Made by a program: the position numbers and the translations under genes
Assembly: GCA_038496445.1 (NCBI GenBank)
Contig: JALMLS010000156.1
Coordinates: 1 to 64,000, forward strand
DNA: 64,000 nt
Source: Trichosphaerium sp. ATCC 40318
Lineage: Eukaryota > Discosea > Flabellinia > Trichosidae
Direction of reading: 5' to 3'
Shown here: in pieces, positions 1 through 11,983 of the stretch
How the letters are laid out: every line of letters starts with the position of its first letter
How positions within the stretch are numbered: the stretch's first letter is position 1
Notes under the pieces: generated by a model
What the model saw: only the letters and a program-made list of their open reading frames with translations
What the model was told of the DNA's origin: nothing
The model's database searches: none

Positions 1-223
1 TGATCGCCCAAGAATACCAGTTTATACTTTGCTAGAGGTGTAATATTTGATTGTCCAGTGGCATTTCCGTCTGTCATGACCGCAAGTTGTGTTGTAAGCA
101 CCTGTTATTGGTGTATTTTAGAATAAGTAATAGAACTATGCTTTTAGCTGACTCGCAAAGCGGTCTCCAGTTTTCGCTAGACGCTTTTTTAGATTTGAAC
201 AAATAAACTAATTGTACGCAACA

Positions 224-1602
<1,379 letters not shown>

Positions 1603-2076
1603 AACACAACTTACACTTTGTAACTCTCCTCTCCCTTAAAACGCTCGCACTCACTCACTTTCTTGACCTAAAACATCAGGAAATGCACTTATGAATATGA
1701 TATAATTATCATTTATTTTTATGTGCATGTAATCGTTGCACAGTACTTGAATTTTTTTTGTTGGAAAAAAGCAGGAAACTCTTGCTTTTTTTTTAGCCTT
1801 TTGAAGAAGTTCAGCTTTTGTGTATTTGTCAAATAAACCTTTTCACCAAGACCATAATATTGATGTTTCGATTGGCACGTGTTTTTGAAAAAGTGGTTGT
1901 GAGGAACTACTTTATACACCCGTTTGACGGTGTTCGGTGGAATGAGCATATAAGTTCATAAACACAATAAAAAGTTGTTTGCTTTTGAACAATTAACGTT
2001 ACACTACAATAAAATCCTGATCCATTTGTATTATGCTAAGGTTGTTATTTGTTTTTCTTTGCAGTATATTGTATGT

Positions 2077-2103
2077 CAAATCCTGTTTGCTGAATAGGAT
2101 TTG
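2077..2103 (-). repeat. Hairpin element copy 1 (inverted orientation)
   Basis: Perfect 8-bp stem caaatcct/aggatttg around an 11-base loop. The loop is the reverse complement of the loops of copies 2 and 3 apart from one base and a small length change, so this is the same element in opposite orientation. Confidence 0.6.
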
Positions 2104-2460
2104 ATGGCGTTGACTTTAAATTGTTGGTGTGCAATTATTTTCCAAGCCATGATAGGAACTGTTCACATTGAATCGTTGAATAGTAAATAACGCCATAAAG
2201 TGTGTTATACTTTCTCTTTTAAGTTTTTTTGTGGTGTTGATGATATTATTATTGATTATGTATCAGTTGTTTCTTTAACTACCTTCTTTTCAAAAAATTG
2301 TTTTTAGTGAACATGTGAAGTTCACGTGATCTACGAAACTTGTAGTTTACACTGCCGATGGTGTTTTGCTGAAAATAAAACTGTGAATGAGCGTCAAATT
2401 ACTAGGATAGACAGCATAAACTACATTTTAGCTAGTCAGTACTACTGACAAAATAAAATA

Positions 2461-2489
2461 CAAATCCTATTCATCAAACGAGGGATTTG
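2461..2489 (+). repeat. Hairpin element copy 2
   Basis: Stem caaatcc/ggatttg with loop tattcatcaaacgag. It lies in the first copy of the duplicated upstream region, at the place equivalent to copy 3. Confidence 0.6.
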
Positions 2490-2877
2490 ACATTCAAATA
2501 CTTGTACACAAAAGAACGAAGGACAAAATACAACAATTAGCTACCAAAAATGTCGTTCTTTGCTGGAGACTTCTAGGTGATATAATGCCGTAAAAGACGA
2601 ACAATATGCACCCACAAACATTCTATGTCAGTGATGACAACATCAACAACCTGATAGATAGATCAGGCATTATCAGTGTTAGTTGAACTGTACAAACGCA
2701 AAGGCATGGAAGTAAACCAAGAAATCATTGAACTGACAATAATTCAGGTGAGGTTTTGTTTTAATAGAAATAGTGATACACCATTATGAGTGTTTTGAAG
2801 TGTAATCAAATAACTAGAATAGTAAGCATATAGTTCAGTTTAGCTTTCTCAGAACCCACAATTAAAATGTACACGCC

Positions 2878-2906
2878 CAAATCCTATTCATCAAACAAAG
2901 GATTTG
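2878..2906 (+). repeat. Hairpin element copy 3
   Basis: Stem caaatcct/aggatttg (8 bp) with loop attcatcaaacaa, about 100 bases before the start codon of the gene at 3003. Near-identical to copy 2, including flanking bases. Confidence 0.6.
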
Positions 2907-3002
2907 ACGTTCAAATCTGTACACACGAAAGAAAAACGATCAAAATACAAAATTCAAACCAACCAAAACAACAACACTTCTCAACAACTCAAAATAAAAC
3001 AA

Positions 3003-3314
3003 ATGGGTGGATCAATCTCAATTGCCAACTTTGCCAAAAACAATGTCTTTGTACGAATAACAACTGCTGGCGAAGGTTTTCTTGTCAAGGAACTTAATGC
3101 AGAACAACAAAATACTACAAAAGCTGAAGGTCTTGAAGCTGTATGGTATGATGTTCAAATTATTGATAACGGCAAAGCTGTTTGGATCAAAGGAGTTTAT
3201 GCTGGCTCGCATCCAACTCTGACCTACAAAGATCAATCAATCACTGCTCCTGCAAACGCAACACCAACCAAGGAAGAAGTGGCTGCTTCCATTGCTGCTG
3301 TCAATAAAGTATAA
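3003..3314 (+). CDS. Small unrecognised protein, likely N-myristoylated
   Basis: Single-exon gene of 103 residues. I do not recognise the family. The protein starts MGGSIS, which fits the N-myristoylation consensus MGxxxS, so membrane attachment through glycine 2 is inferred. The remainder alternates beta-type hydrophobic residues (VFVRITTAGEGFLVKEL, VWYDVQIID, AVWIKGVYAG) and ends in an alanine/lysine helix-like tail. No signal peptide or cysteine is present. The start at 3003 is preferred over an in-frame codon at 2904 because it creates the myristoylation motif and because the upstream stretch is low-complexity and lies in the duplicated promoter-like region. It lies upstream of a broken SDR exon on the other strand. 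Confidence 0.75.
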   Translation: MGGSISIANFAKNNVFVRITTAGEGFLVKELNAEQQNTTKAEGLEAVWYDVQIIDNGKAVWIKGVYAGSHPTLTYKDQSITAPANATPTKEEVAASIAAVNKV

Positions 3315-3401
3315 GACACTGAATGATGTAATATGCTAGTGGTTCATAACAATAATGCAGAATTGTATGTCAACAATAAACACTTTTTATTGTAATCTAA
3401 C

Positions 3402-3532
3402 TTATAAACTCATTCCACCGTCAACAAGTATCTGAGATCCCGTGAAATACTTTCTTTTTGGTGATAATAATAGCATAACCGCTTGAGCAAGATCATCAAG
3501 GTCTCCAAGCTTCTTCAATGCAGTCATTGACC
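3402..3532 (-). pseudogene. Truncated SDR last exon
   Basis: Read on the minus strand this encodes the C-terminal 43 residues of a short-chain dehydrogenase, ending KYFTGSQILVDGGMSL and a stop. It is closely related to the last exon of the SDR gene at 15142-16209 and shares the exon start after a 3' splice site. None of the preceding exons (YxxxK active site, NNAG, TGxxxGxG) could be found within the next 600 bases upstream, so it is a truncated duplicate. Confidence 0.75.
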
Positions 3533-3723
3533 TTAGCTAACTGGTCATACTACTAGTCAATCTTTCCAATTCGACTTGTAGTTTATAGCTGTTAATTTTT
3601 ATTGTTACGTTTAAAATAGAAGCGAGCAGAGTTCGCAGGTACACATATTGAAGAAAAAGCTATGGCAAATGATTTTCGTAGGTGGTACTTCCTTGTTTTC
3701 CTTTAAACAATCCTGATGCTAAA

Positions 3724-3780
3724 CGACTGAAGTCAGTCGTGACGGTAGTACTTCAGCCGAAAATCGGCGACTCAGTCGCC
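3724..3780. repeat. Cluster of short inverted repeats
   Basis: Three adjoining stems: cgactga/tcagtcg (3724-3739), gccga/tcggc (3756-3768) and ggcgact/agtcgcc (3766-3780). The last two overlap and are mutually exclusive. Function unknown. Confidence 0.5.
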
Positions 3781-4221
3781 ATCTATTTCAGATGATAGAA
3801 CTTTATGAGCCACAAAGGTTGTTGGGCGATCAAACTAGTTTCTTGTGAGAACATTTCGTGTCAAAAAGCGCTAGAAAACTCATGACCAGAACTAGATATT
3901 TTAACATGTTAGGTCACGATTTTGTAGATGAAGTATTATAGCATTCCCTGATACTTTGACAATCTGTAACAGTTGAATCTTTTAAGGCACTTCTTTTTCT
4001 ATTGTGAACAGGCGAGGATGCGTAGACTTGATAGTTTTATGTTTTGCTACTCTAGAATATGTAGATGTATTCATAAGTACATGTTGTTCTCATCTTTATT
4101 TTGTTGTGTAGACATACGAATTGTAACACAATCTACTGGAGTGGATTCATTGCTCCCAGTTTTGTGCAAAACAATTCGAGTATAGGACAGCGAATGCAAG
4201 CGAATATGGAGCGCTGTTCGC

Positions 4222-4425
4222 TTTAGTCCCAACCTTCACTCACAAAATGTCATCCAAAGCGCACTTTATGATGTTGGTGAACGTCTAGGCATGACAATTC
4301 CTATGGCCAAATATACTGTATAAGGAGTAGACATAAACCCAGAACTAGCAGAGAAATTGTCTACCGAATAGGCTATTAAGTCCTTGTTAGGCAAACATTC
4401 CTTATTTAGTCACATTATATGAACA
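4222..4425 (+). pseudogene. Possible decayed coding exon
   Basis: One frame gives plausible protein sequence (NVIQSALYDVGERLGMTIPM, then GVDINPELAEKLSTE, then AIKSLLGKHS) but is broken by TAA and TAG after each segment. No splice arrangement removing both stops was found and no family was recognised. It may be a relic or coincidence. Confidence 0.25.
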
Positions 4426-4599
4426 GTTTGCAAGTAAGTGAAAATATGGGAGAGCAACATAAGCAAAGCTGAATATCTTATAATTACCTTCTTTGAACTC
4501 TTTTCGAGGTGAAAATATGGGAGACGAAGGAATAGTTAGTCCGGATCAATTCTTGTTTGTTTGGGAAGTTTTACCACTCTACAATAAACCATTGTTGTC

Positions 4600-5319
4600 A
4601 TGATGAGCACCACGTATACACCAGCCGTATTCATTACACTATTTGCAGTGTCTGTTTGCTCTTGGGTTATAACTTCCATGCCATTGTCAAAGTCTAGTTT
4701 TGCTTTTACAGGTGTATCAACTCTTCCAACTGAAAATATGAACTACACTGGCGTCTATAAGTACTATACTTTTCCAAATGGTACAGCCTTGATATACCGC
4801 AATATTGCAAATGTTACGTCATCTGGATCAAGTACAGAAGTTCCTAGCATTTTTTATGGACGCATAGAAGGAAAGAAGGTACGACACGAGTTGATACAGT
4901 TGTGTAAAAACTAATAATGTCATCCTAGCTTTGGACATGTACACAGTTTAGTGATGGGTGCTGCGTTCCTCAAGAACTTAACTGGGGAGACTGTATCGGT
5001 AAATGGACCGATGGAGAACTACGCTGTATGGACGCTCTTGGTAGCAAAGTAATCTCTTCAGCTAAAGTTGTAGGTGGTAAGTTAGAGTCATAAGTAGCCA
5101 TTTATCTAGATACTGTGTGGCTAATACTTCTACAATAGATGTTCTCATAGACTTTACTCAACTGATAAGTTTTCCGAACAATGACAAAGCCTTCATTTCG
5201 TATAAGATGAAATCAACTGAGCAGTTTGGTACTCCCACAATTGATGAGTTTACAGTAAGAAATACTTGTTATGTGAAGATCTAATTTTTTTTTTGCAATA
5301 GCCAAAGTCGATTTGTTAA
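4600..5319 (+). CDS. Secreted protein of unknown function
   Basis: Four exons in phase: 4600-4878, 4929-5076, 5139-5254 and 5302-5319. The N-terminus has a clear hydrophobic signal sequence (FITLFAVSVCSWVITS within the first 27 residues), followed by several N-glycosylation sequons (NYT, NGT, NVT). Exon 2 is cysteine-rich (WTCTQFSDGCCVPQ, WGDCIGKWTDGELRC), suggesting a disulfide-stabilised exported domain. The protein is about 186 residues and ends PKSIC, with no membrane anchor. I do not recognise the family; the pattern of Cys and Trp is lectin-like only in a general sense. Two start codons lie adjacent (4600 and 4603). Confidence 0.7.
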
Positions 5320-6011
5320 GTACCCTTAAAGTCATACAATAAATACTTGCCTTGCTATACTGTCTATTTGTTCTTTTGTGTTGTCTTTTTTTGTCAGTTT
5401 ATGCAAGTTGACACTTCAATCAGCTGCGAGGAGCTGGGTTCTGTGTTGATTTATGAGTTCTGTTGTAGCATTTTGTCATTGTTTGGTTGTTTAGTTTCTT
5501 AGCTTTAAATAGCATGTTTCAAGGTTGAGTTAATGTGAACTTTGCAGTGAACAAAACATGACTTGCATACATCTGTATTTGACCGTCTAGTAGGAGTTAT
5601 TTTTGTCTAGTACCGCTAGTCAATTTGATTAGTGCAATACTGTTTTTTCGGAACCTGCGTATTCCGCTTTTTAACAAAGAACTTTCTTTCTGCACAAGTA
5701 GATAGATATTGTAGCCAGTAAAATATGCTGAATGTGGTTGTTGCTATTGATTCAAAATTTACAAAAAACAAAGGCATTTGAACAGTTTCAGAAAATTACT
5801 AAGTTGTATTTCAAGAGATTTCGAGAAGCATACTTTAGATGTTTTTACTCACCTCAGAACCATCTTGCACTACAATCACTACTTTGAACATGTGCCTATC
5901 ATGCTGTACTTATAGGTGGTTAAAAATTTTTGCAATTCGTTTATGCTGTACCAAGGAAAAGTACTGACTACACGTTTTTGTTCTAAAACTACACTTTATT
6001 CTACTTTTTTA
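5320..6011. other. Convergent intergenic region
   Basis: Lies between the 3' ends of a plus-strand and a minus-strand gene. A+T-rich; no open frame, RNA gene or repeat could be supported. Confidence 0.5.
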
Positions 6012-6914
6012 TTAACCTCGTACATTGATGTAAGACATATCGTGAGATGTCAAATAATTAGCCCTATGCCGTGAAATATCATTTGGTACTGCCTGTACAT
6101 TGATACTTGGCATACCAGCTTGTTTAAAGCACCATAAACGGCGGTTATCAAGTGCATACCATTCACCATCTAAACGAACAACACGAATTTCTGGGATGTC
6201 ATCTGCGTCCAAATACCCATTTTCAAGGTCATTGGCAACATCGTATATATACGAACCTGTCTGAAAGTACGGAGCAATAGAAGTGTTGGTGTAGTTGATA
6301 ACATCTGGATCAAGTGATGTTGGGTCAATCTCATCTTCAATTGCTTTCAAAGAATACGAGCAGTAATCTTCCTCGCCACTAGCAGCACGGACATACCAAT
6401 CTTTGAAATCATCTGCCATTGAGATTTCTACAACGTATTCATCACGTGCAAATTCTGCAATACGTTCTGGAAGGTCACCGCTCCACCAAGACGAGCCATC
6501 AGTGAACTGAACGAAGTATGTATCATATGAGAATGCAATTGTGTGAACGCCACCGCGAGAGCTTTGACGACCTCGTAATCTATTGCTAAGAGCCCCAGGG
6601 ATGCCGGAGTATGCGTAATCGCCGTCAGGATATGTTACAAAGTACGAAGAGTCAGGACCAAAGAAAACGTTCTCGCAGTCTCCGTCGCTAATAATATCAT
6701 CTAAATCATCGCTTTTTACACTCCAACAACGTTTGTTGGGTGTTTCAAGGTAGTATTGGCGATTTTCTCCCACTGCAAACTTTTCAAGGCCGTATTTGTT
6801 AATTATCTTTCCTACGCCTGATATATTCCAATGTGTAGTACCAAGGTGATCTACAGCAATATAGCCGTCATCGCATAAACTGACTTGAGAGAACATGTCT
6901 TCTATCGTTAGCAA
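6012..6914 (-). CDS. DNRRLW-motif repeat protein, copy A
   Basis: Intronless gene of 300 residues, paralogous to the next gene. The body contains repeated blocks of the form YFVxxxDGxxxxSGxLPxxL (for example around residues 91-108 and 130-150), suggesting a small beta-propeller-like fold. The C-terminus carries IRVVRLDGEWYALDNRRLW, a module I recognise as recurrent at the C-termini of uncharacterised protist and algal proteins. There is no signal peptide or membrane segment, so it is probably cytosolic. The start used here gives MLTIEDMF; the paralogue starts at the internal methionine aligned with residue 7, so the first six residues are uncertain. Function unknown. Confidence 0.85.
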   Translation of the reverse strand: MLTIEDMFSQVSLCDDGYIAVDHLGTTHWNISGVGKIINKYGLEKFAVGENRQYYLETPNKRCWSVKSDDLDDIISDGDCENVFFGPDSSYFVTYPDGDYAYSGIPGALSNRLRGRQSSRGGVHTIAFSYDTYFVQFTDGSSWWSGDLPERIAEFARDEYVVEISMADDFKDWYVRAASGEEDYCSYSLKAIEDEIDPTSLDPDVINYTNTSIAPYFQTGSYIYDVANDLENGYLDADDIPEIRVVRLDGEWYALDNRRLWCFKQAGMPSINVQAVPNDISRHRANYLTSHDMSYINVRG

Positions 6915-7139
6915 CAGTTACACTTGCTAAATAAAAACGGTGTACTTGGGAGCTAATTTCTAAATAAGACGTTAACTTAAGCTTCATTAAGTTCAACAAA
7001 AAACCGGTTTATTTTGCTAACTGCCAGTACACGTGATCGCTACAATGTCAAGTAACATTAAAAGAAAGCTAGTGTTAACAAACACAGCAATCAATTTGCC
7101 TTTGTAACATAATGTAAAAGGTCACAGAAACAATCTTAA

Positions 7140-8039
7140 TCAACACCTGACTGTAATGTGTCTCATATCATGTGATCTCAAATAGTTCATCTTCCGCTTT
7201 GATAAACCATTGGATACTACTTCTACAGGGATTCGAGCCATACCTCCTTGTTTGAAGCACCATAAACGGCGGTTATCAAGTGCATACCATTCACCATCTA
7301 AACGAACAACACGAATTGCTGGGAAATCTTCTACTCTCTGATACACGCAGTCTAAATCTCTTACAACATCGAATAAAGACTGTCCTGTTTGAAAGTGTTG
7401 AGCAATCGAACTATTGGTGTAAAGTATGTCTTCCGGATTGAGTTCTTCCGGATAGTATTCTTCATTCACCTTTTCTTCAATCTCCTTCAAAGAAGCTGAA
7501 CAAAAATCCTCTCTGGTACTGGAACGAACGTACCACTCCCGACATTCGTTTGACATTGCTATTTCTTCAACGTAGTCTTCATTAACGAACTCTACAATGC
7601 GTTCTGGAAGGTTCCAACTGTACCAACCAGAGCCATCAGTGAACTGTATAAAATACGTATCATACGAGAAGGCAATGGCTGTAACGCCTATCTGAGGATC
7701 TTCTAGGTCTTCTAATCTGTTATGAAGAGACCTTGGGATACCGGAATACGCAAATCCGCCCGAGGAATACGCTACAAAGAACGAAGAGTCAGGACCAAAG
7801 AATACTGTTTCTACATCTTGGTCATTTCGGATGATAGAGTCCAAATCATCGTTAATAGCTCTCCAGAATGTATTCTTCTCGGTTTCAATGTAGTATTGAT
7901 CGTTTTCCCCGATTGCGAACCTTTTTATCGATCCAGCATCATTTATTACCTCTCCTACCCCTGGCATATCCCAGTGAGTACTGCCAAGGTGATCTAGAAC
8001 AATATACCGGTTTTCGCACAAACTGACTTTAGAGAACAT
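7140..8039 (-). CDS. DNRRLW-motif repeat protein, copy B
   Basis: Intronless 299-residue paralogue of the gene at 6012-6914, in the same orientation, with about 225 bases between them: a tandem duplication. It shares the repeated DGxxxYSWNLPERI-type blocks and the C-terminal IRVVRLDGEWYALDNRRLW module. Most of the protein has diverged, but the DNA encoding the C-terminal module is identical to copy A for about 62 bases (7257-7318 versus 6129-6190). Function unknown; the conserved module is the likely functional or interaction surface. Confidence 0.85.
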   Translation of the reverse strand: MFSKVSLCENRYIVLDHLGSTHWDMPGVGEVINDAGSIKRFAIGENDQYYIETEKNTFWRAINDDLDSIIRNDQDVETVFFGPDSSFFVAYSSGGFAYSGIPRSLHNRLEDLEDPQIGVTAIAFSYDTYFIQFTDGSGWYSWNLPERIVEFVNEDYVEEIAMSNECREWYVRSSTREDFCSASLKEIEEKVNEEYYPEELNPEDILYTNSSIAQHFQTGQSLFDVVRDLDCVYQRVEDFPAIRVVRLDGEWYALDNRRLWCFKQGGMARIPVEVVSNGLSKRKMNYLRSHDMRHITVRC

Positions 8040-8489
8040 TGTATTCAGCCCGTGTAAACAGTTTCAGGCTGAAGTGTTGCAATGGCTATCAAAATAATAA
8101 TTGTGAGTCTAGATTGTTCACGTACACCTAACTTAACTTGAAAACTAGTTGAAATTCAGTCACTTTGGACAAGCCACCCTGAGGTTTTATGTATGCAAGT
8201 TGAGTGGGTGGTAAACGGCTATAGCTGGGTGTAACAAATATAAGTACCCAATCCAAATAAACTACCAATACCTTTCGAGCATAAAGAAGGTTTTACACTA
8301 TTGTCATAAAAACTGTATTCAACACTCGTTTTAATTGTACCATCTTTTTTTATTTGTCCCAGGGCACGTGATTAACACTTGCACATTTCGAGACTTCAGC
8401 AAGTCTTGTGACCAGCCTCAAAACTAGAGAAAGAAAGTTCACATAGCTGTATTGGACTTTAGGGAATTAGTATAGCTACATTTCAACAT
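8040..8489. other. Intergenic region
   Basis: Divergent promoter region upstream of copy B and of the doubtful gene at 8490. It contains a CACGTG at 8365-8370. No coding sequence supported. Confidence 0.4.
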
Positions 8490-8871
8490 ATGGCTCTGCC
8501 TCCTTCGAAAAAGGTACGATCTCAATGCCTTGTGTAAATAACGCTTCAACAGTTTAATGGCAACCAGGTTGGCTGGAGTTTGCCAGACTGCTTCACCTAC
8601 CAATCGAGCTACACAGGGATATTTGTGATCTTGATTTGAAGTGTTTTCGAAATACGCAGCAAAAGCAAAGTTTGATGACTAGAAAAGCAGATCCTCAACT
8701 ATTGTATAGTCAAGGATGGTGATACAAGGCGACGCAGTATACTCACTACAACCCAAAAGCACACTAGTACTTACAATGTCAAACAGGTCCTGTTTCTATA
8801 GGAATTCAAAGAATCAAAAACACGATTGAACTCGAAGAGCTGCTCTCATTCGGCGGAACCGTAAAAACTTA
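8490..8871 (+). pseudogene. Doubtful small gene or gene relic (prefoldin-like?)
   Basis: An ATG at 8490 opens MALPPSKK followed by a good donor (gtacga). Downstream one frame reads like an alpha-helical protein (LEFARLLHLPIELHRDICDL, CFRNTQQKQS), and another gives IQRIKNTIELEELLSFGG before a stop at about 8869-8871. I could not connect these segments in one reading frame with acceptable splice sites. The central helix vaguely recalls the PDRG1/prefoldin-beta pattern; this is inference only. It could be a broken gene or an intron arrangement I failed to solve. Confidence 0.25.
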
Positions 8872-9499
8872 GTTCCATTGAAAGTCGTGGCAGATGATCG
8901 GTAATCCGATAGTATTGTACTTTAAATTTTGGACATCTTCCTTGAAATTTACGTGTATGGAACTATATACATAGAATTGTCAGTTTGCTTGAATTCCACT
9001 TCGTTGATGATCAATGACATTAATAGTACTTCGTATGCCCACGTACGATACAATAACTGGTACAGGGGGCGCGTTATAATATGTGTAACACAATTTAACG
9101 GAAATTTCTTCAACGAATTCATCTTTGATTGTTTCTTGAATTAATGAGATTAGGACATCAGCCAGGACTCTTTATGATGTAATTGTCCGAGTTGTTTTCT
9201 TCCTTTTGACAAAGCTTATAACGGAATGTTTGAAGAAGGTAGACCAAAAAGTTTGGGTTTTCAATTGTTCCGATTTGTCACTTCTGTTTACTTTTTTAGG
9301 TAAAACCTTTATGGAATAAGACCCGTCAGAAAACTACGACGTACTGGTACTAGTGGTTATACTTGCTTTTATATTTTCTGTACGAGTAAGTTTAGAAAAA
9401 GTAAATGTCTGAAATTTTTTGGTTTTCTCCTCATTTCTTCAAATCAGCCGAACAAACAACACACGGAGTGTTTCAATTCGCGAACACCTTTAATTAAGA
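8872..9499. other. Intergenic region
   Basis: Contains short open frames without start codons or splice support. No gene, RNA or repeat was identified. Confidence 0.4.
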
Positions 9500-11983
9500 A
9501 TGGTTTCCAGTACTTTAAACGCTATACGCTGTAAAGTTGCACCATTGCTAGCACTAGTATTAATCCTTACAGGTACTCTTTCTTCCTTTCCACTCTTGTT
9601 TCGTATAGCCGCTTTCTTTTTGCTTTTTTTTTTTGTTTGCCTACACGCAACTTTCAAAAATGACTTCCAGTCGTTTCTATTCAATGTACTTGAGGTGTTG
9701 GCCTCGCAAAGCTCAAACCGTCGAAAGGAACCTTGGTTTTGTACTTGACGCATTTTAATACAAGAGTAACGCTTTTGCACCTTCCACAAGCAACTTTTTT
9801 GGTTTTTTCAGAAATTTTTCTTTTCCTTCCTTTTTGATCTTTTCCTTTTCGAAGTTGCAAACCCAATACAATTTATAAATCGATTATAATCAAATTACAA
9901 ACTCCCTTTATTAAACCAAATCCAAATATTTATTTTACACAAAAACAAGAAAAAAGGGGTAATCGGTTGGTTGGCAATGACAACATTTTTGATTTCGAAA
10001 ACAAACACCTTTTTGTTTTATCTGTTATGTCTAACTCTTCTTTGCTTTCTTCAGAATGCACATTTGTTAAAGCTCAACAGGATAAACCAGAAGTACTCAC
10101 TTTGTTAAAAACGGGAGTACTATTGCAAGGTGAATCCTCTGTAGGAATATATGCAGCAACTGTTTTGTACGGGTTCTATTAATGCTTCGAACAGAATTGT
10201 GACCTCTTTTTAGCAACATTCAGATAGCAGTAGGCTCAAGTCATTTTGCAACTGGTGGACGCCAACCTCAAGGTAGAATTCTAAACTCTTTATCATTCTG
10301 TTGAGTTTAATAAACAGTAATCATTTTGTGTAGGTATAGCAGTCAAAGGCAACGATGAGCAATTATATGCAGGAGGTGGAAGAAACAATACAATCGTATG
10401 CCTTGTTTACAAAAGCCTTTGTTAACAATGGAAATAGAATATTTATAGTTGGGATAGAGTACCATTTAAAGGGACATTGGTTGATGGCTTTGATATACCG
10501 AATGTAGAGAGCAGTACAATTGGACAAATAGCTATTGACGATCAAAATAAATACTTGGCAGTCACTGTGTCTGAAGGAACTGGACAAGGTTTACATCTGT
10601 TTGAGTTCAATGGATCTTCATTGGTTCCTCAAGAAAAAGGGTTTATTTCAACAACTCTAATAACTCAAGTACACTTTCCACAGTTAGTCAGTTATTTTTA
10701 ATCATTTACTCTAGGCTTGTGCGTTTCTGGGTAGTTCTCTTATCATAGGGATAGGTGACACTCTTTGGATTCATCGTGATGTTGGTATGAACAACGTTTT
10801 TGGAAAACTATAGTTAGGAACTTTTACAAAAATAAAACTGACTTTGTTTCTTAGCCAACATCGATATGAACACTGGTATGGATTCGCTGACCAAGTTTGG
10901 TCCAAGTTTGAATGCAAAGGATATCAAAAATATTGCACCGAATAATAGGTCAGTTGTAGTTGCTGCTGGAGATGTTTGGGTGGTGTCTGATACACGTAAC
11001 TACTTTTTTACTGTTTAGTTTTTCTCAATTAATAAGTATAGAAAAGGAATTGGTTATTAGCACTGGATTAGATATTCTAGCTTTAGATATTAATCCATTG
11101 AATAACAATTTGATAATATCTGATGCTAGCGGTATCACAATGAATATCATCATTCCTGCCTTGTGTGATAGCACACAAAATAGTGCAATATGTTGTGGTG
11201 GGTATCCATTAGATATAGCTGAAGCTACATGCATGAACAATGTGTGGACTACCACAACACCCCTCTCATTACCGGTTAGTATATCTCTATCATCGCCTGT
11301 TAATGTACAAGGTGTGTAACCAAGCCTATAGTTTCCCAAAGTGTCTGACTTGTTTCCTCTCGTTTTAGGCCAGCTAACAATATCGAACAGTAATGTTACT
11401 CTAACCAGACCTGTTTCAATAGCCGTGTCTGGTTGTTTAGTTTTACAAGGTTGGTTTGAATAGACTGTTTATACTTCTTTTTTGGCTAACAGTACTCTTT
11501 TCCTAGATGCACAAATAGTACTCTTGAACTCTACACAGTACCCAGATATATTTGTGTTTATAACTCAAGATTCTGGTTGTGCAGTGATAGAAGAATTACC
11601 AACTGTTGTTGTAGCAGAAGATGATTGTAGAACAGCATCTGGCACCCTGGGTATGATATATTTTTTGAGTATTATTCAAAAGAAGTCCTGATCACTAACT
11701 TTGTGGCTTAGAGGGTAGTAAGCTACTTATTGTTTTTGATACATCCAAATGTATTACAGAAAACTCAAATAGTTTTATCATTATTGTGTCAACAGCATCA
11801 GGAGCTATACTATTCATAGTCATTGTTATAATTATAATTGTACTTGCTTACCGACCACTATGGCTCTTTCCATTTAAAAAGAGACCAAAGAATGTTGGTA
11901 TAGAGGGCTCTGTTACCACTCCTACAAGTTCGATGGACTTGAATGAATTCAATGGTCACGATGATACAGAGGAAGCAGTGTAA
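9500..11983 (+). CDS. Type I membrane protein with large exported domain
   Basis: About ten exons read in phase. Exon 1 (9500-9570) encodes a signal peptide (CKVAPLLALVLILTG). The exported part has propeller-like blades (IAVGSSHFATGGRQPQG, GNDEQLYAGGGRNNT, GQIAIDDQNKYLAVTVSEG, SVVVAAGDVWVVSD), then a beta-rich, cysteine-containing stretch (SAICCGGYPLDIAEATC, SGCLVLQ, DSGCAVIEEL). A single transmembrane helix (AILFIVIVIIIIVLAY) precedes a short cytoplasmic tail (PFKKRPKNVGIEG to the stop). The layout suggests a surface receptor or adhesin; no named family was recognised. A decayed inverted copy of its central exons and introns lies at 30683-31172. The gene is followed by two or three plus-strand genes. 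Confidence 0.8.

Larger units (their letters stand above)
1603..2870. other. Intergenic region with hairpin repeats
   Basis: No coding region could be supported here. The stretch carries the three related hairpins listed separately and a diverged duplication: about 2393-2560 resembles about 2803-2960, the region just upstream of the next gene. The first copy leads only to short open frames (for example an eight-codon ATG frame near 2550), so it looks like a duplicated promoter whose gene has been lost or never existed. Confidence 0.5.
3541..4599. other. Intergenic region with hairpins and a possible gene relic
   Basis: No intact gene seen. 3724-3780 holds three overlapping short inverted repeats. 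4222-4425 reads on the plus strand as protein-like sequence interrupted by two stops (see the relic entry). Short T-rich open frames around 3973-4185 have no supporting features. Confidence 0.4.

Noticed and set aside
8929-9144. Plus-strand 71-codon open frame
   Set aside because: No ATG at its start, no family feature; A+T-rich intergenic sequence.
9490-9789. Minus-strand basic open frame
   Set aside because: Antisense to the signal-peptide exon and first intron of the membrane-protein gene; composition reflects T-rich intron sequence.
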